This document shows positions 8,216-16,357 of a DNA stretch of 64,000 nucleotides, piece by piece. Where the stretch lies: contig CP126531.1 in NCBI GenBank assembly GCA_030167125.1, positions 1,860,001-1,924,000 on the forward strand, written 5' to 3'. Under the pieces are notes generated by a model. The model did no database searches, had not been told where the DNA came from, and saw nothing but the letters and a program-made list of their open reading frames with translations. The position numbers and the translations under genes are program-made. Each line of letters begins with the position of its first letter. Position 1 is the first letter of the stretch. This stretch comes from Rhodanobacteraceae bacterium (GTDB taxonomy: Bacteria; Pseudomonadota; Gammaproteobacteria; Xanthomonadales; Rhodanobacteraceae).

Positions 8216-8632
8216 ATGCCCTTGCCCGAGTCGATACGACGCGCATGGACCGAAACGGATTACCGGGTGCGCTTGCCGCACGGCGGCTACGTCAGCATCT
8301 GGTGCGGACGGCCGTTGCCCGTGCAGTTGCTGGCGCTGCTGAAGCACGCGGATGCGCCTTGGGGTTACATCACCGCGTGGAATCCGGCCGGCGTACTGCT
8401 GCCGACGGCGACCAACAAGATCCGGCAGCGCCGGCTGCGTGACGAGTTGAAGGGTGATCGTCACCGCTTCTTCGGCGGCATCGGCGTCGGGCCCAGCAAC
8501 TGGCGCGAACCCAGCCTGTTCGTCCCCGGCATCACCTACACGCAACTGGATGCGATGGCGCGGCGCTTCGGGCAACTCGGCGTGGTGCGCGGCACCGGCG
8601 CGGAGCCGGCGGAGTTGCACGAACTGATTTGA
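8216..8632 (+). CDS. DUF3293 domain protein
   Basis: A small cytosolic protein of 138 residues with WTETDYRVRLPHGG near the start, then AWNPAG and a C-terminal RFGQLGVVRG. This matches the pattern of the DUF3293 family, which has no established function. No signal peptide or membrane segment is seen. It begins four bases after the kmo stop, so it is probably co-transcribed with it. A repeat-filled gap of about 190 bases separates it from ccmA. Confidence 0.7.
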   Translation: MPLPESIRRAWTETDYRVRLPHGGYVSIWCGRPLPVQLLALLKHADAPWGYITAWNPAGVLLPTATNKIRQRRLRDELKGDRHRFFGGIGVGPSNWREPSLFVPGITYTQLDAMARRFGQLGVVRGTGAEPAELHELI

Positions 8633-8655
8633 TTCGAGCGTGCCGACTGAAATCT

Positions 8656-8754
8656 CCGTTCGTCCTGAGCGAGGCGCGAAGCGCCAAAGTCGAAGGACGG
8701 CCATACGGCGCTTCGACTTCGCGGCCTGCAGGCGGCTACGCTCAGCGCGAACGG
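8656..8754. repeat. Inverted repeat element between DUF3293 gene and ccmA
   Basis: The left arm CCGTTCGTCCTGAGCGAGGC (from 8656, continuing to 8700) is repeated in reverse complement at 8708-8754 (ending GCTACGCTCAGCGCGAACGG). Each arm also contains an inner GTCGAAG/CTTCGAC complement. The architecture is a REP-type pair and could fold into a long cruciform or RNA hairpin upstream of the ccm genes. Confidence 0.75.
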
Positions 8755-8821
8755 ATATTCACGATTTGGTACGCAACGTGGACAGCATCGCGTCCCGCCA
8801 CGACAATTCGCGGCTACAGCC

Positions 8822-9460
8822 ATGGCCACGCCTTCCGCCCCTTCCGCGCCGCTGTTGTCGGCGCACCGCCTCGCGTTTTCGCGCAACGACGAGCCCGTGT
8901 TCGGACCGCTGGATTTCAGCCTCGGGTCCGGCGAAACCGTGCTGGTCGAAGGCGACAACGGCTCCGGCAAGACCACCTTGCTGCGCGTGCTGGCCGGCAT
9001 GCTGCCGCCGGGCTGTGGCGAAATCCGTTTCGATGGGAAACCCGCGTCGCGTGATTCCCGCAACGGGCGCGTGCTGTGGCTGGGGCACCGCTCCGGAATG
9101 AATGAATCCCTGAGTGCGCGCGAGAACCTTGGTTTTCTCGCCGGCCTGTACGGCATGCGTGCGGGCATGACTGCGGCCGCGGCGATGGAGCGCGTCGGCA
9201 TCGGTGGTTGGATCGACGAGCCGCTGCGCACGCTTTCCGCCGGACAGAAGAAACGCGTCGGCCTGGCGCGCCTGTTGCTGCTGCCGGGCGCCATCTGGCT
9301 GCTAGACGAACCGTACGCCAACCTGGACCGCCACGGCATCGAGCTGGTGAATGCGCTGATCGCGGAACACTGCGCAGGCGGCGGCGCGGCGCTGGTCACC
9401 AGCCACGGCGCGGTTCGTTTCGCCGATCCGAACGCTCGGCACATTCACTTGAACGCATAA
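8822..9460 (+). CDS. ccmA: Cytochrome c maturation ABC transporter ATPase CcmA
   Basis: A 212-residue ABC ATPase that powers release of holo-CcmE from the CcmCDE complex during System I cytochrome c maturation. Walker A GDNGSGKTT lies at about 45-53, the ABC signature LSAGQKKRVGLARLL at about 139-153, and Walker B IWLLDEP at about 159-165, followed by the D-loop ANLD. Short length and lack of membrane segments fit CcmA. First gene of a complete ccmABCDEFGHI series, but split from ccmB by a 227-base block of nested repeats. Confidence 0.93.
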   Translation: MATPSAPSAPLLSAHRLAFSRNDEPVFGPLDFSLGSGETVLVEGDNGSGKTTLLRVLAGMLPPGCGEIRFDGKPASRDSRNGRVLWLGHRSGMNESLSARENLGFLAGLYGMRAGMTAAAAMERVGIGGWIDEPLRTLSAGQKKRVGLARLLLLPGAIWLLDEPYANLDRHGIELVNALIAEHCAGGGAALVTSHGAVRFADPNARHIHLNA

Positions 9461-9474
9461 AGCGAGAGCCATTG

Positions 9475-9673
9475 TCCGCAAATAAACGCAAATGAACGCG
9501 AATAGAAAAATTTCGATTAGTCCCTCTTGGTCGTCATTCCCGCGAAAGCGGGAATCCAGTGTCTTTCCGAATCCAAGGACGAAGACAATGGATTCCCGGT
9601 TCCGCCCGCAAACAGCGCGGGCGGCCCGGGAATGACGAAAAGGGATTAGCGTTCACTTGCGTTCATTTGCGGA
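9475..9673. repeat. Nested inverted repeats filling the ccmA-ccmB gap
   Basis: The outer inverted repeat is TCCGCAAATAAACGCAAATG (from 9475), matched in reverse complement at 9645-9673. The inner inverted repeat runs 9532-9558 (CGTCATTCCCGCGAAAGCGG, continuing GAATCCA) and 9589-9637 (ending CCCGGGAATGACG). The inner unit also holds its own small palindrome. Two repeat types are thus nested one inside the other, suggesting one inserted into the other. A further half copy of the inner unit occurs at 50771-50799. Confidence 0.8.
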
Positions 9674-9687
9674 CTGAAAGCTCTTTC

Positions 9688-10425
9688 ATGGTTACCGCCA
9701 TCCAACCCATCGCCGATTCGACGCACGCCACTGAAGCGATGCGTTCGCCCAGCACCCTGCGCGCCTGCGCCGCGCTGCTGCGGCGCGATTTCGTGCTGGC
9801 GTGGCGGCGCCGCGGCGAGTTGTTCCTGCCGCTGCTGTATGCGGTGATCGTGACGGCGCTGTTTCCTTTCGCGCTGGGCCCCGATCCGGAATTGCTGGCG
9901 CGCATCGCGGGCGGCGCGCTGCTGGTGATCGTTGTGCTGGCGATGCTGCCGGCGCTGGAAGCGATGTTCCGCGCCGACCTCGAAGACGGCACGCTGGAAC
10001 AATGGCTGCTGGCGCCGCAACCGCTGGCGCTGCTGGCCTTGACCCGCGTCATCGCGCACTGGCTGACCACCGTCCTACCCTTGATCGTCGTGATGCCGCT
10101 GCTGGGCGCCCTGTTGAACCTGCCCGTAAAACTCCTGCCGGTGCTGATCGCGGCGCTGCTGCTGGCGACGCCGCTGCTGGTGCTGCTGGGTTCGGTGCTG
10201 TCGGCGTTGACGGCCGGTGCACGCCGCTCTGGTATCCTTTTGGCCTTGATGCTGCTGCCGCTGGCCGTTCCGGTGGTGATCTTCGCCGCCGGCGCCATCG
10301 CCGCGGCGCAGTCCGGCATGCCGTATCTCGCTCCGTTGACGTGGCTGGCGGCAGCCCTGGTCCTGGCGATCGTGCTGGCGCCGCTCGCGTGCGCGGCGGC
10401 CCTCCGGATCGCGGTTGAAACATGA
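9688..10425 (+). CDS. ccmB: Cytochrome c maturation ABC permease CcmB
   Basis: A 245-residue membrane protein with about six hydrophobic segments and the family signature FRADLEDGTLEQWLLAPQPL in the first third. It is the integral-membrane partner of CcmA. ATG 9688 gives a 17-residue leader before the usual CcmB start; ATG 9739 is an alternative. It lies directly after the nested repeats and 46 bases before ccmC. Confidence 0.93.
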   Translation: MVTAIQPIADSTHATEAMRSPSTLRACAALLRRDFVLAWRRRGELFLPLLYAVIVTALFPFALGPDPELLARIAGGALLVIVVLAMLPALEAMFRADLEDGTLEQWLLAPQPLALLALTRVIAHWLTTVLPLIVVMPLLGALLNLPVKLLPVLIAALLLATPLLVLLGSVLSALTAGARRSGILLALMLLPLAVPVVIFAAGAIAAAQSGMPYLAPLTWLAAALVLAIVLAPLACAAALRIAVET

Positions 10426-10471
10426 CGGCCGCCGTGGCGCGTTTGCCACCTGAGAAGTGTTTTCCCTGAGC

Positions 10472-11257
10472 ATGTCCCGTTCGTATCTTCCCCACTGGAT
10501 GCACTGGCTCGGTTCGCCGCCGAACTTCTACCGGTTCGCGGGCACGCTCCGCCCATGGCTGATGGCGGTGGCGCTGGTCAGCGCGGCGGCCGGCCTGTAT
10601 GGCGGATTGGTGCTGGCGCCACCGGATTACCAGCAGGGCGACGCGTACCGGATCATCTTCATCCACGTGCCGAGCGCGTGGATGAGCCTGTTCATCTACG
10701 CGACGATGGCGGTGGCCGGACTGATTGCGCTGGTATGGCGCGTGAAGCTGGCGGAAGTGATCGCGATGGAATGCGCGCCGACCGGCGCCGCGTTCACGCT
10801 GATCACCTTGCTCACGGGTTCGCTGTGGGGCAAGCCGATGTGGGGCACGTGGTGGACGTGGGACGCGCGGCTCACGTCCGAACTGGTGTTGTTCTTCCTG
10901 TACCTCGGCGTGATCGGCCTGTACAACGCGTTCGAGGATCGCCGCCGCGGTGCGCGCGCGGCATCGCTGCTGGCGCTGGTCGGCAGCGTCAACCTGCCGA
11001 TCATCCACTACTCGGTGCAGTGGTGGAACACGCTGCACCAGGGGACGACCGTCGACTTCCTCGACCCGGCGCGCTCCTCCATCGCACCGGCGATGCTGTG
11101 GCCGTTGCTGGTGATGGCGCTGGCGACGCACCTGTATTTCTTCGCGAGCCTGCTGGGCCGCACGCGCACCGGCCTGCTGTCGCTGGAAAGCGGCAAGCAG
11201 TGGGTGCGCGCCTTGGTCGACGGACAACCCGCGCAGACGACGGGGGCACCCACCTGA
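10472..11257 (+). CDS. ccmC: Heme-handling protein CcmC
   Basis: A 261-residue inner-membrane protein of the heme handling family. The tryptophan-rich WWD motif GTWWTWDARLTSELV (about 126-140) binds heme at the periplasmic face, and the two flanking conserved histidines are in FIHVPSAWMS and IHYSVQWWNTLHQG. CcmC loads heme onto CcmE. ATG 10472 is chosen over the in-frame GTG 10457. It is followed one base later by ccmD. Confidence 0.95.
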   Translation: MSRSYLPHWMHWLGSPPNFYRFAGTLRPWLMAVALVSAAAGLYGGLVLAPPDYQQGDAYRIIFIHVPSAWMSLFIYATMAVAGLIALVWRVKLAEVIAMECAPTGAAFTLITLLTGSLWGKPMWGTWWTWDARLTSELVLFFLYLGVIGLYNAFEDRRRGARAASLLALVGSVNLPIIHYSVQWWNTLHQGTTVDFLDPARSSIAPAMLWPLLVMALATHLYFFASLLGRTRTGLLSLESGKQWVRALVDGQPAQTTGAPT

Positions 11258-11258
11258 C

Positions 11259-11453
11259 ATGGCGCACTGGTTTGCAATGGGCGGTTACGCCAGCTACGTG
11301 TGGCCCGCGTACGCGGTGTTCATCGTGGTGCTGGCGTGGGACTGGTTCGCGCCGGCATTGCGCCGGCGCCGGCTGACGCGCGAATTGCGCGGCAAGCTCG
11401 CGCGCGAGCGCACCCGCGTCACACGCGCGGCACGCGCGGATGCCTCGACATGA
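11259..11453 (+). CDS. ccmD: CcmD, small CcmCDE complex subunit
   Basis: A 64-residue protein with one membrane segment (about 10-30, GGYASYVWPAYAVFIVVLAW) and a basic C-terminal tail. This is the standard CcmD form, needed for release of holo-CcmE from CcmC. It starts one base after ccmC and overlaps ccmE by four bases. Confidence 0.92.
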   Translation: MAHWFAMGGYASYVWPAYAVFIVVLAWDWFAPALRRRRLTRELRGKLARERTRVTRAARADAST

Positions 11454-11944
11454 ATCCGGTGCGCAAGCGGCGGCTGGTCATCACGCTGCTGATCCTGGGC
11501 GCGGTCGGCATCGCGACGGCGTTGTCGGTGTTCGCGCTGCAGAAGAACATGACGTATTTGTATTCGCCTTCCGAAGTCGACGCCGGCAAGGCGCCGGAGG
11601 GCCATCCCTTCCGGTTGGGCGGCATCGTCAAGGAAGGCAGCGTGCATCGCGTGCCCGGTTCGCTAACGACTGATTTCGTGATCACCGATCGTTTCCGGAG
11701 CATCCCGGTGACCTACACCGGCATCCTGCCCGACCTGTTCCGCGTGGGCCAGAGCACCATCACCACGGGTTCGATGAAGGATGGCAAGTTCGTCGCGACC
11801 CAGGTGCTCGCGAAGCACGACTCGACCTACATGCCGCCGCAGGTCGCGCAGGCGATCGCGAAGGCCGAGAAGGAGCATCGCGTGCCCGGGACTCGGGACC
11901 CGGGACTCGGAACTCGGCAAAAGAACGCGGAGTCGCAGCCATGA
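11450..11944 (+). CDS. ccmE: Heme chaperone CcmE with a repeat-derived C-terminal tail
   Basis: Periplasmic heme chaperone of 164 residues: N-terminal anchor (about 8-29), an OB-fold core, and the heme-attachment motif LAKHDSTYMPP with H123 and Y127. Many homologues have HDENY; here the two residues after the Asp are Ser-Thr, but the histidine that binds heme covalently is kept. The last 20 residues (145-164, beginning VPGTRDPGLGTRQ) are encoded by short tandem repeats of the GGGACTCGGGAC type and are unlike a normal CcmE tail. CcmE tails are flexible and tolerate change, so function is probably kept. Confidence 0.92.
   Translation: MNPVRKRRLVITLLILGAVGIATALSVFALQKNMTYLYSPSEVDAGKAPEGHPFRLGGIVKEGSVHRVPGSLTTDFVITDRFRSIPVTYTGILPDLFRVGQSTITTGSMKDGKFVATQVLAKHDSTYMPPQVAQAIAKAEKEHRVPGTRDPGLGTRQKNAESQP
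11885..11917. repeat. Short tandem repeat at the 3' end of ccmE
   Basis: Three to four imperfect copies of a GGACTCG-type heptad lie inside the ccmE coding region. The reverse-complement form (CGAGTCC units) is at 12083-12113, just before ccmF, so the two blocks form an inverted pair about 165 bases apart. Confidence 0.75.
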
Positions 11945-12082
11945 TTTCAACCCTGAATTTCACGGGGCATGCAAAAAAGCTTGATCACATTTCCTCGGGT
12001 CCCACCAACATCTGCGCATTTGCGCCAATACGCGCGCGCAGGTCATCCGGGATTGGCATAGTTAAATTCGCGCCTGGGGCAA

Positions 12083-12113
12083 CGAGTCCCGAGTCCCGAG
12101 TCCCGAGTCCCGA
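12083..12113. repeat. Four tandem CGAGTCC units just before ccmF
   Basis: Four near-perfect copies of the seven-base unit CGAGTCC lie directly before the ccmF start at 12117. They occupy the place where a Shine-Dalgarno sequence would be expected, so ccmF has no clear ribosome site. They are inverted relative to the repeats in the ccmE tail. Copy number in such arrays can change by slippage. Confidence 0.75.
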
Positions 12114-12116
12114 ACG

Positions 12117-14099
12117 ATGAACCCCGAACTCGGCCAGGTCGCGCTGATCCTCGCGCTGCTGCTGTCAGCGCTGCAATGCGCGCTGCCGATCATCGGCGCG
12201 TGGCGCGGCAGCAGGCCGCTGATGGCGACCGCGCCGACGCTTGCGATCGGGCAGTTCGTGTTCGTGGCGTTGGCATTCGGGATCCTGATGTGGTCGTTCT
12301 GGATGAATGATTTTTCCGTCGCGTACGTCGCGCAGAACTCCAACCTGTCGCTGCCATGGTTCTACAAGTTGTCGGCGGTGTGGGGCGCGCACGAAGGTTC
12401 GCTGCTGTTGTGGATGCTGATCCTCAACGGCTGGACGCTGGCGCTGGTGGTGTTCGGCGGCAAGCTGCCCGAGGCGTTCTTCTCGCGCGTGATCGGCGTG
12501 CTCGGCTTCGTGGCGTTCGGTTTCCTGCTGTACATGATCACGACGTCCAATCCGTTCCTGCGGCAGTTCCCGATTCCCGCCAACGGCGCGGACTTGAATC
12601 CGGTGCTGCAGGACCCGGGCCTCGTGTTCCATCCGCCCACGCTGTACATGGGCTACGTCGGTTTCAGCGTGGCGTTCGCGTTCGCGATCGCGTCACTGCT
12701 GGGCGGTGAACTGAAATCGACGTGGGTGCGCTGGGCGCGCCCGTGGACGAATGTCGCGTGGGGATTCCTGACGCTCGGCATCGTCGCGGGCAGCGCGTGG
12801 GCGTATTACGAACTCGGCTGGGGCGGCTGGTGGTTCTGGGATCCGGTCGAAAACGCCTCGTTCATGCCGTGGCTGATCGGTGCCGCGCTGATCCACGCGC
12901 AGGCGATCACCGACAAGCGCGACGGCCTGCGCGCGTGGACGTTGCTGCTGTCGATCTTCGGCTTCGCGTTCTCGCTGCTCGGCACGTTCCTGGTGCGCTC
13001 GGGCCTGCTGACCAGCGTGCACGCGTTCGCGTTCGCGCCTTCGCGCGGCATCTTCATCCTCGTCTATCTCGCGGTGGTGGTCGGCGGTTCGCTGCTGCTG
13101 TACGCGCTGCGTGCGCCGAAAGTCACCGGCGGCAAATCGTTCGCGCTGGCGTCGCGCGAAACGTTGATGGTGATCGGGAACCTGATGCTCACGGTCGCCT
13201 GCGCGATGGTTCTGCTCGGCACGCTGTATCCACTGGTCGGCGAGGCGCTCAACATCGGCCGCATTTCGGTGGGGCCGCCCTATTTCGGGCCGCTGTTCCT
13301 GATCCTGATGGCGCCGCTGGTGCTGGCGCTGCCGTTCGGGCCGCTGTCGCGCTGGGGCAAGGCCGATCTGAAGGTGTGGCGCAACGCGCTGATCCGCATC
13401 GTCGCGCTTGCGGTCGCGGCCGGCATCGTCGGTTTCATCGTCGGCGCGCACGGCTGGTATCAATTGCTCGGAATCACCGGCGCCGTGTGGGTGATGGCGG
13501 GCGTGGTGCTGTTCGCGATCAAGCGCTGGCGCGAAGCGCCGCGCGGCAAGCGCTATCCGTTCGAGATGCTGGGCATGATGCTGGCGCACTTCGGCATAGG
13601 CGTGTTCATCGCCGGCGCGATCCTGACCACCTCGATGAGCGTGGAACAGGACGTCAGCATGAAACCGGGCGCGAGCGTCGACGTCGGCGCCTATGCTTTT
13701 CATTTCAGCGGCGTCACCGAAACGCAGGGGCCGAATTACCAGGCGCAGCAGGGCACGGTGGTGATCACGAGCAACGGCAAACCGGTCGTGACCTTGCATC
13801 CGCAGAAGCGCACCTACATTGGCGGCCAGGTGCAGACCGAAGCCGCGATCCAGGCCGGCGTGTTCCGCGACCTGTACGTGTCGCTGGGTGACGCGATCGG
13901 CGACGGCGCGTGGTCGCTGCGCGTGTACGACAAGCCGTTCGTGCGCTGGATCTGGGGCGGCGGCGTGCTGATGATGCTGGGCGGCTTCGCGGTGATCCTC
14001 GACAAGCGCTTCCGCCTCAAGCGCGCGGTGGAACCGGAAACCGCGCGCGTAAAACCCGAGCCCGAAGCGCCGCGCAAGCTCGCGGAAGGCGAAGCGTGA
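12117..14099 (+). CDS. ccmF: Cytochrome c heme lyase subunit CcmF
   Basis: A 660-residue polytopic membrane protein, the catalytic core of the heme ligation complex with CcmH. The WWD heme-binding motif WGGWWFWDPVENAS is at about 235-248, and conserved histidines occur in WGAHEGSLLLW and in HAFAFAPSRG. Length matches the family. Placed between ccmE and ccmG; it overlaps ccmG by four bases (GTGA). Confidence 0.96.
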   Translation: MNPELGQVALILALLLSALQCALPIIGAWRGSRPLMATAPTLAIGQFVFVALAFGILMWSFWMNDFSVAYVAQNSNLSLPWFYKLSAVWGAHEGSLLLWMLILNGWTLALVVFGGKLPEAFFSRVIGVLGFVAFGFLLYMITTSNPFLRQFPIPANGADLNPVLQDPGLVFHPPTLYMGYVGFSVAFAFAIASLLGGELKSTWVRWARPWTNVAWGFLTLGIVAGSAWAYYELGWGGWWFWDPVENASFMPWLIGAALIHAQAITDKRDGLRAWTLLLSIFGFAFSLLGTFLVRSGLLTSVHAFAFAPSRGIFILVYLAVVVGGSLLLYALRAPKVTGGKSFALASRETLMVIGNLMLTVACAMVLLGTLYPLVGEALNIGRISVGPPYFGPLFLILMAPLVLALPFGPLSRWGKADLKVWRNALIRIVALAVAAGIVGFIVGAHGWYQLLGITGAVWVMAGVVLFAIKRWREAPRGKRYPFEMLGMMLAHFGIGVFIAGAILTTSMSVEQDVSMKPGASVDVGAYAFHFSGVTETQGPNYQAQQGTVVITSNGKPVVTLHPQKRTYIGGQVQTEAAIQAGVFRDLYVSLGDAIGDGAWSLRVYDKPFVRWIWGGGVLMMLGGFAVILDKRFRLKRAVEPETARVKPEPEAPRKLAEGEA

Positions 14100-14662
14100 A
14101 CGAAGTGGCACGCAAACCCGTCGCGCGATTCGTGCCGCTGATCGTGTTCGCGGCGCTGGTCGCGTTTTTCGTGGTGGGCCTGGTGTGGAACCAGACCCAC
14201 GACGCGCGTTTCGTGCCCAGCCCACTGATCGACAAGCCCGCGCCCACGTTCCGCCTGCCGCGCCTGAACGATCCGACCCAGTTCGTCACCAAGGCCGACC
14301 TGCTGGGCAAGCCGTACCTGCTCAACGTGTTCGCGAGCTGGTGCTTCGCCTGCGGCGACGAGCACCCGGTGCTGATGGCGTACCGCGACAGGTTCGGCAT
14401 CCCGCTGATCGGCTATGACTACAAGGACGCGCCGCAGGATGCGCGCGCGTGGTTGCAGCGCCACGGTGATCCCTACCACGAAGTGATCGCCGACCAGTCC
14501 GGCGAAACCGCGATCAACTTCGGCGTGTACGGCGCGCCGGAAACCTACTTGATCGATGCGAAAGGCGTGATTCGCTACAAGCACATCGGGCCGCTGACGC
14601 CGGACGTGATTGCGAACGAACTGGAGCCGAAGATCCGCGCACTCGATGGAGCGGGGACATGA
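14096..14662 (+). CDS. ccmG: Thiol-disulfide oxidoreductase CcmG/DsbE
   Basis: A membrane-anchored thioredoxin-fold protein of 188 residues: TM segment at about 12-32, active site SWCFACGDEHP with C83 and C86, and the cis-proline region GVYGAPETYLID. It keeps apocytochrome CXXCH cysteines reduced for heme attachment. The second position pair in the active site (F-A) differs from the more usual V-P, P-T or V-S. The GTG start overlaps the ccmF stop and the 3' end overlaps ccmH by four bases. Confidence 0.93.
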   Translation: MNEVARKPVARFVPLIVFAALVAFFVVGLVWNQTHDARFVPSPLIDKPAPTFRLPRLNDPTQFVTKADLLGKPYLLNVFASWCFACGDEHPVLMAYRDRFGIPLIGYDYKDAPQDARAWLQRHGDPYHEVIADQSGETAINFGVYGAPETYLIDAKGVIRYKHIGPLTPDVIANELEPKIRALDGAGT

Positions 14663-15093
14663 AGCGTTTGCTCGCGATCGCGTTGATCGCTTTCGCGCTG
14701 ACACTCAGCGCGGCCGCGTTCGCGATCGATCCGCTGCCCTTCAAGGACACCGCGCAGCGCGATCGTTTCCAGCACCTGACCCGCGAACTGCGTTGCATGG
14801 TGTGCCAGGACGAAAGCCTGCTGTCGTCGAACGCCGATTTCGCCAAGCAGTTGCGGCGGCAGATTTTCGACATGATGCAGCAGGGCAAGAGCGACAAGGA
14901 AATCAAGGACTGGCTGGTCGCGCGTTATTCGACTTTCATCCTGTACGACCCGCCGCTGGCGCCTTCGACGATCGCGCTGTGGTTCGGCACGCCCGCGATC
15001 CTGCTTGCGGGCGGCATCGTGGTGGTCGTGCTGCTGCGCCGGCGCACGCGCCCGGCCGGCATGATCGCTGAAGAACCCGGAGACGATTGGTGA
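14659..15093 (+). CDS. ccmH: CcmH, apocytochrome thiol-handling subunit
   Basis: A 144-residue protein with a signal peptide (cleaved near AAAFAIDP), the redox motif LRCMVCQ (C46 and C49), and a C-terminal membrane anchor (about 106-127). This is the short, N-terminal-type CcmH; the TPR part is a separate downstream gene (ccmI). It reduces apocytochrome disulfides and joins CcmF in the ligation complex. It overlaps ccmI by four bases. Confidence 0.94.
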   Translation: MKRLLAIALIAFALTLSAAAFAIDPLPFKDTAQRDRFQHLTRELRCMVCQDESLLSSNADFAKQLRRQIFDMMQQGKSDKEIKDWLVARYSTFILYDPPLAPSTIALWFGTPAILLAGGIVVVVLLRRRTRPAGMIAEEPGDDW

Positions 15094-16166
15094 TCACGCG
15101 CTTCCTCGTCATCGCCGCCCTCATGGTGGTGGCCGCACTGGCCTGCGTGCTGGTGCCGCTGCTGCGCAGCGCGCGCCGCGAAGGCCGTCCGCGCGCGCCG
15201 TTCTTGCTGGCGCTCGCGCTCGCGCTGGTGACGCCGCCCATTGTGCTGGGTGCCTACCTGATGGTCGGCACGCCGCAGGCGTTGCAATCCGCATCGGCCA
15301 GCATCGACGACCACGCGACCCTCCTCGAAGCCACACAACAGCTGCAGGCCAGCCTGCAGCGCAAGCCCGACAACGCCGAAGGCTGGGCGTTGCTGGCGCA
15401 GGCGTATTCCGCGCTCGGCCAGCCGCGGCAGGCCCTGGATGCACTGGATCACCTGTTGAAGTTGAAGCCCGATGATCCGGACGCGATGGTGGCGTGGGTG
15501 GAAGCGACGGCGGAAACATCCCTTTCGCATCGGATCGACGATGTCGCGCGCGCGAAGTTGCAGCGCGCGCTGCAGATCGAGCCAACCCATCAGCGCGCTC
15601 TATGGCTGCTCGGCATCAGCGATTTCCAGCGCAACGATTACGCCGGCGCCGCGAAGCAATGGAAAACCCTGCTGCCCCTGCTGCAGCCCGGCTCCAGGGT
15701 CGCCACTGCCGTGCAGCAGGAATTGGCCGCGGCCGAGGCGCACATGGGCGGCGGTACACAGGATGCCACGCTGGCCGCGGCCGATCCCACATCGGCAACT
15801 TCATCCGCCACGGCCCACCCTGGCGTTGCGCTCACCGTGATGGTCAAGCTCGATCCGAAACTCGCGCACAAGGTGAAATCCGGCGACACGCTGTTCGTGT
15901 TCGCGCGCGCGGTGGACGGTCCGCCGATGCCGCTGGCGGTGGCGCGCCTCAAGGCATCCGATTTGCCCGCGAAAGTCACGTTGACCGATGCGATGGCCAT
16001 GACGCCCGCAATGACGTTGTCGAAATTCGCCAAGGTCAACGTTGCGGCGCGCATCAGCCAGAGCGGCAATGCGATGCCGCAAGCCGGCGATCTGGAATCC
16101 GCGCCGGTCGAAGTCGCCACGAACTCGCATGCACCGGTCACACTGACGATCGACAAGGTGGATTGA
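15090..16166 (+). CDS. ccmI: CcmI, TPR-containing apocytochrome chaperone
   Basis: A 358-residue protein with two N-terminal hydrophobic segments (about 1-20 and 34-56), a TPR region (about 70-190, for example LQRKPDNAEGWALLAQAYSA and LLKLKPDDPDAMVAWVEA) and a C-terminal periplasmic domain (about 235-358). CcmI presents apocytochrome c to CcmF/H. GTG 15090 forms a GTGA overlap with ccmH; the TTG one codon upstream is the alternative. It ends the ccm series, and repeat DNA follows immediately. Confidence 0.88.
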   Translation: MITRFLVIAALMVVAALACVLVPLLRSARREGRPRAPFLLALALALVTPPIVLGAYLMVGTPQALQSASASIDDHATLLEATQQLQASLQRKPDNAEGWALLAQAYSALGQPRQALDALDHLLKLKPDDPDAMVAWVEATAETSLSHRIDDVARAKLQRALQIEPTHQRALWLLGISDFQRNDYAGAAKQWKTLLPLLQPGSRVATAVQQELAAAEAHMGGGTQDATLAAADPTSATSSATAHPGVALTVMVKLDPKLAHKVKSGDTLFVFARAVDGPPMPLAVARLKASDLPAKVTLTDAMAMTPAMTLSKFAKVNVAARISQSGNAMPQAGDLESAPVEVATNSHAPVTLTIDKVD

Positions 16167-16169
16167 ACG

Positions 16170-16274
16170 CCCCTCCGCGGGAAGGGGGTCGCGCGCAATG
16201 CGCGCGGGGGGATGCCGCGTCGCATACAGCAAAAGCCATCCCCTCAGTTCCCCCTTCGCAAGCGAAGGGGGAAG
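16170..16274. repeat. Double-hairpin repeat element between ccmI and metX
   Basis: First unit 16170-16214 (GAAGGGGGTCGC, an inner palindrome, then CGGGGGGATG), spacer, and second unit 16235-16274 (GCCATCCCCTC, then CCCCCTTCGCAAGCGAAGGG). Both carry the CCCCCTTC/GAAGGGGG hairpin and the GGGGATG/CATCCCC end. The same composite recurs near 43.0, 50.0, 60.3 and 62.5 kb, and part of it lies inside the gene at 55.7 kb. Confidence 0.85.
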
Positions 16275-16357
16275 AAAACGCGCGCAGACCGACGCATCAC
16301 TTGGCCGCCTCGCGTTTGTTCATTACCCTCGCGGTTTTGATTCGCCGAAAATCCGCC

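Noticed and set aside
12083..12113. Possible CRISPR-like array from the CGAGTCC repeats
   Set aside because: Units are only seven bases with no spacers. This is a simple tandem repeat.
12693..14225. 510-residue minus-strand open frame opposite ccmF
   Set aside because: It is antisense to a full-length CcmF, His/Arg/Gln-rich and without any recognisable domain.
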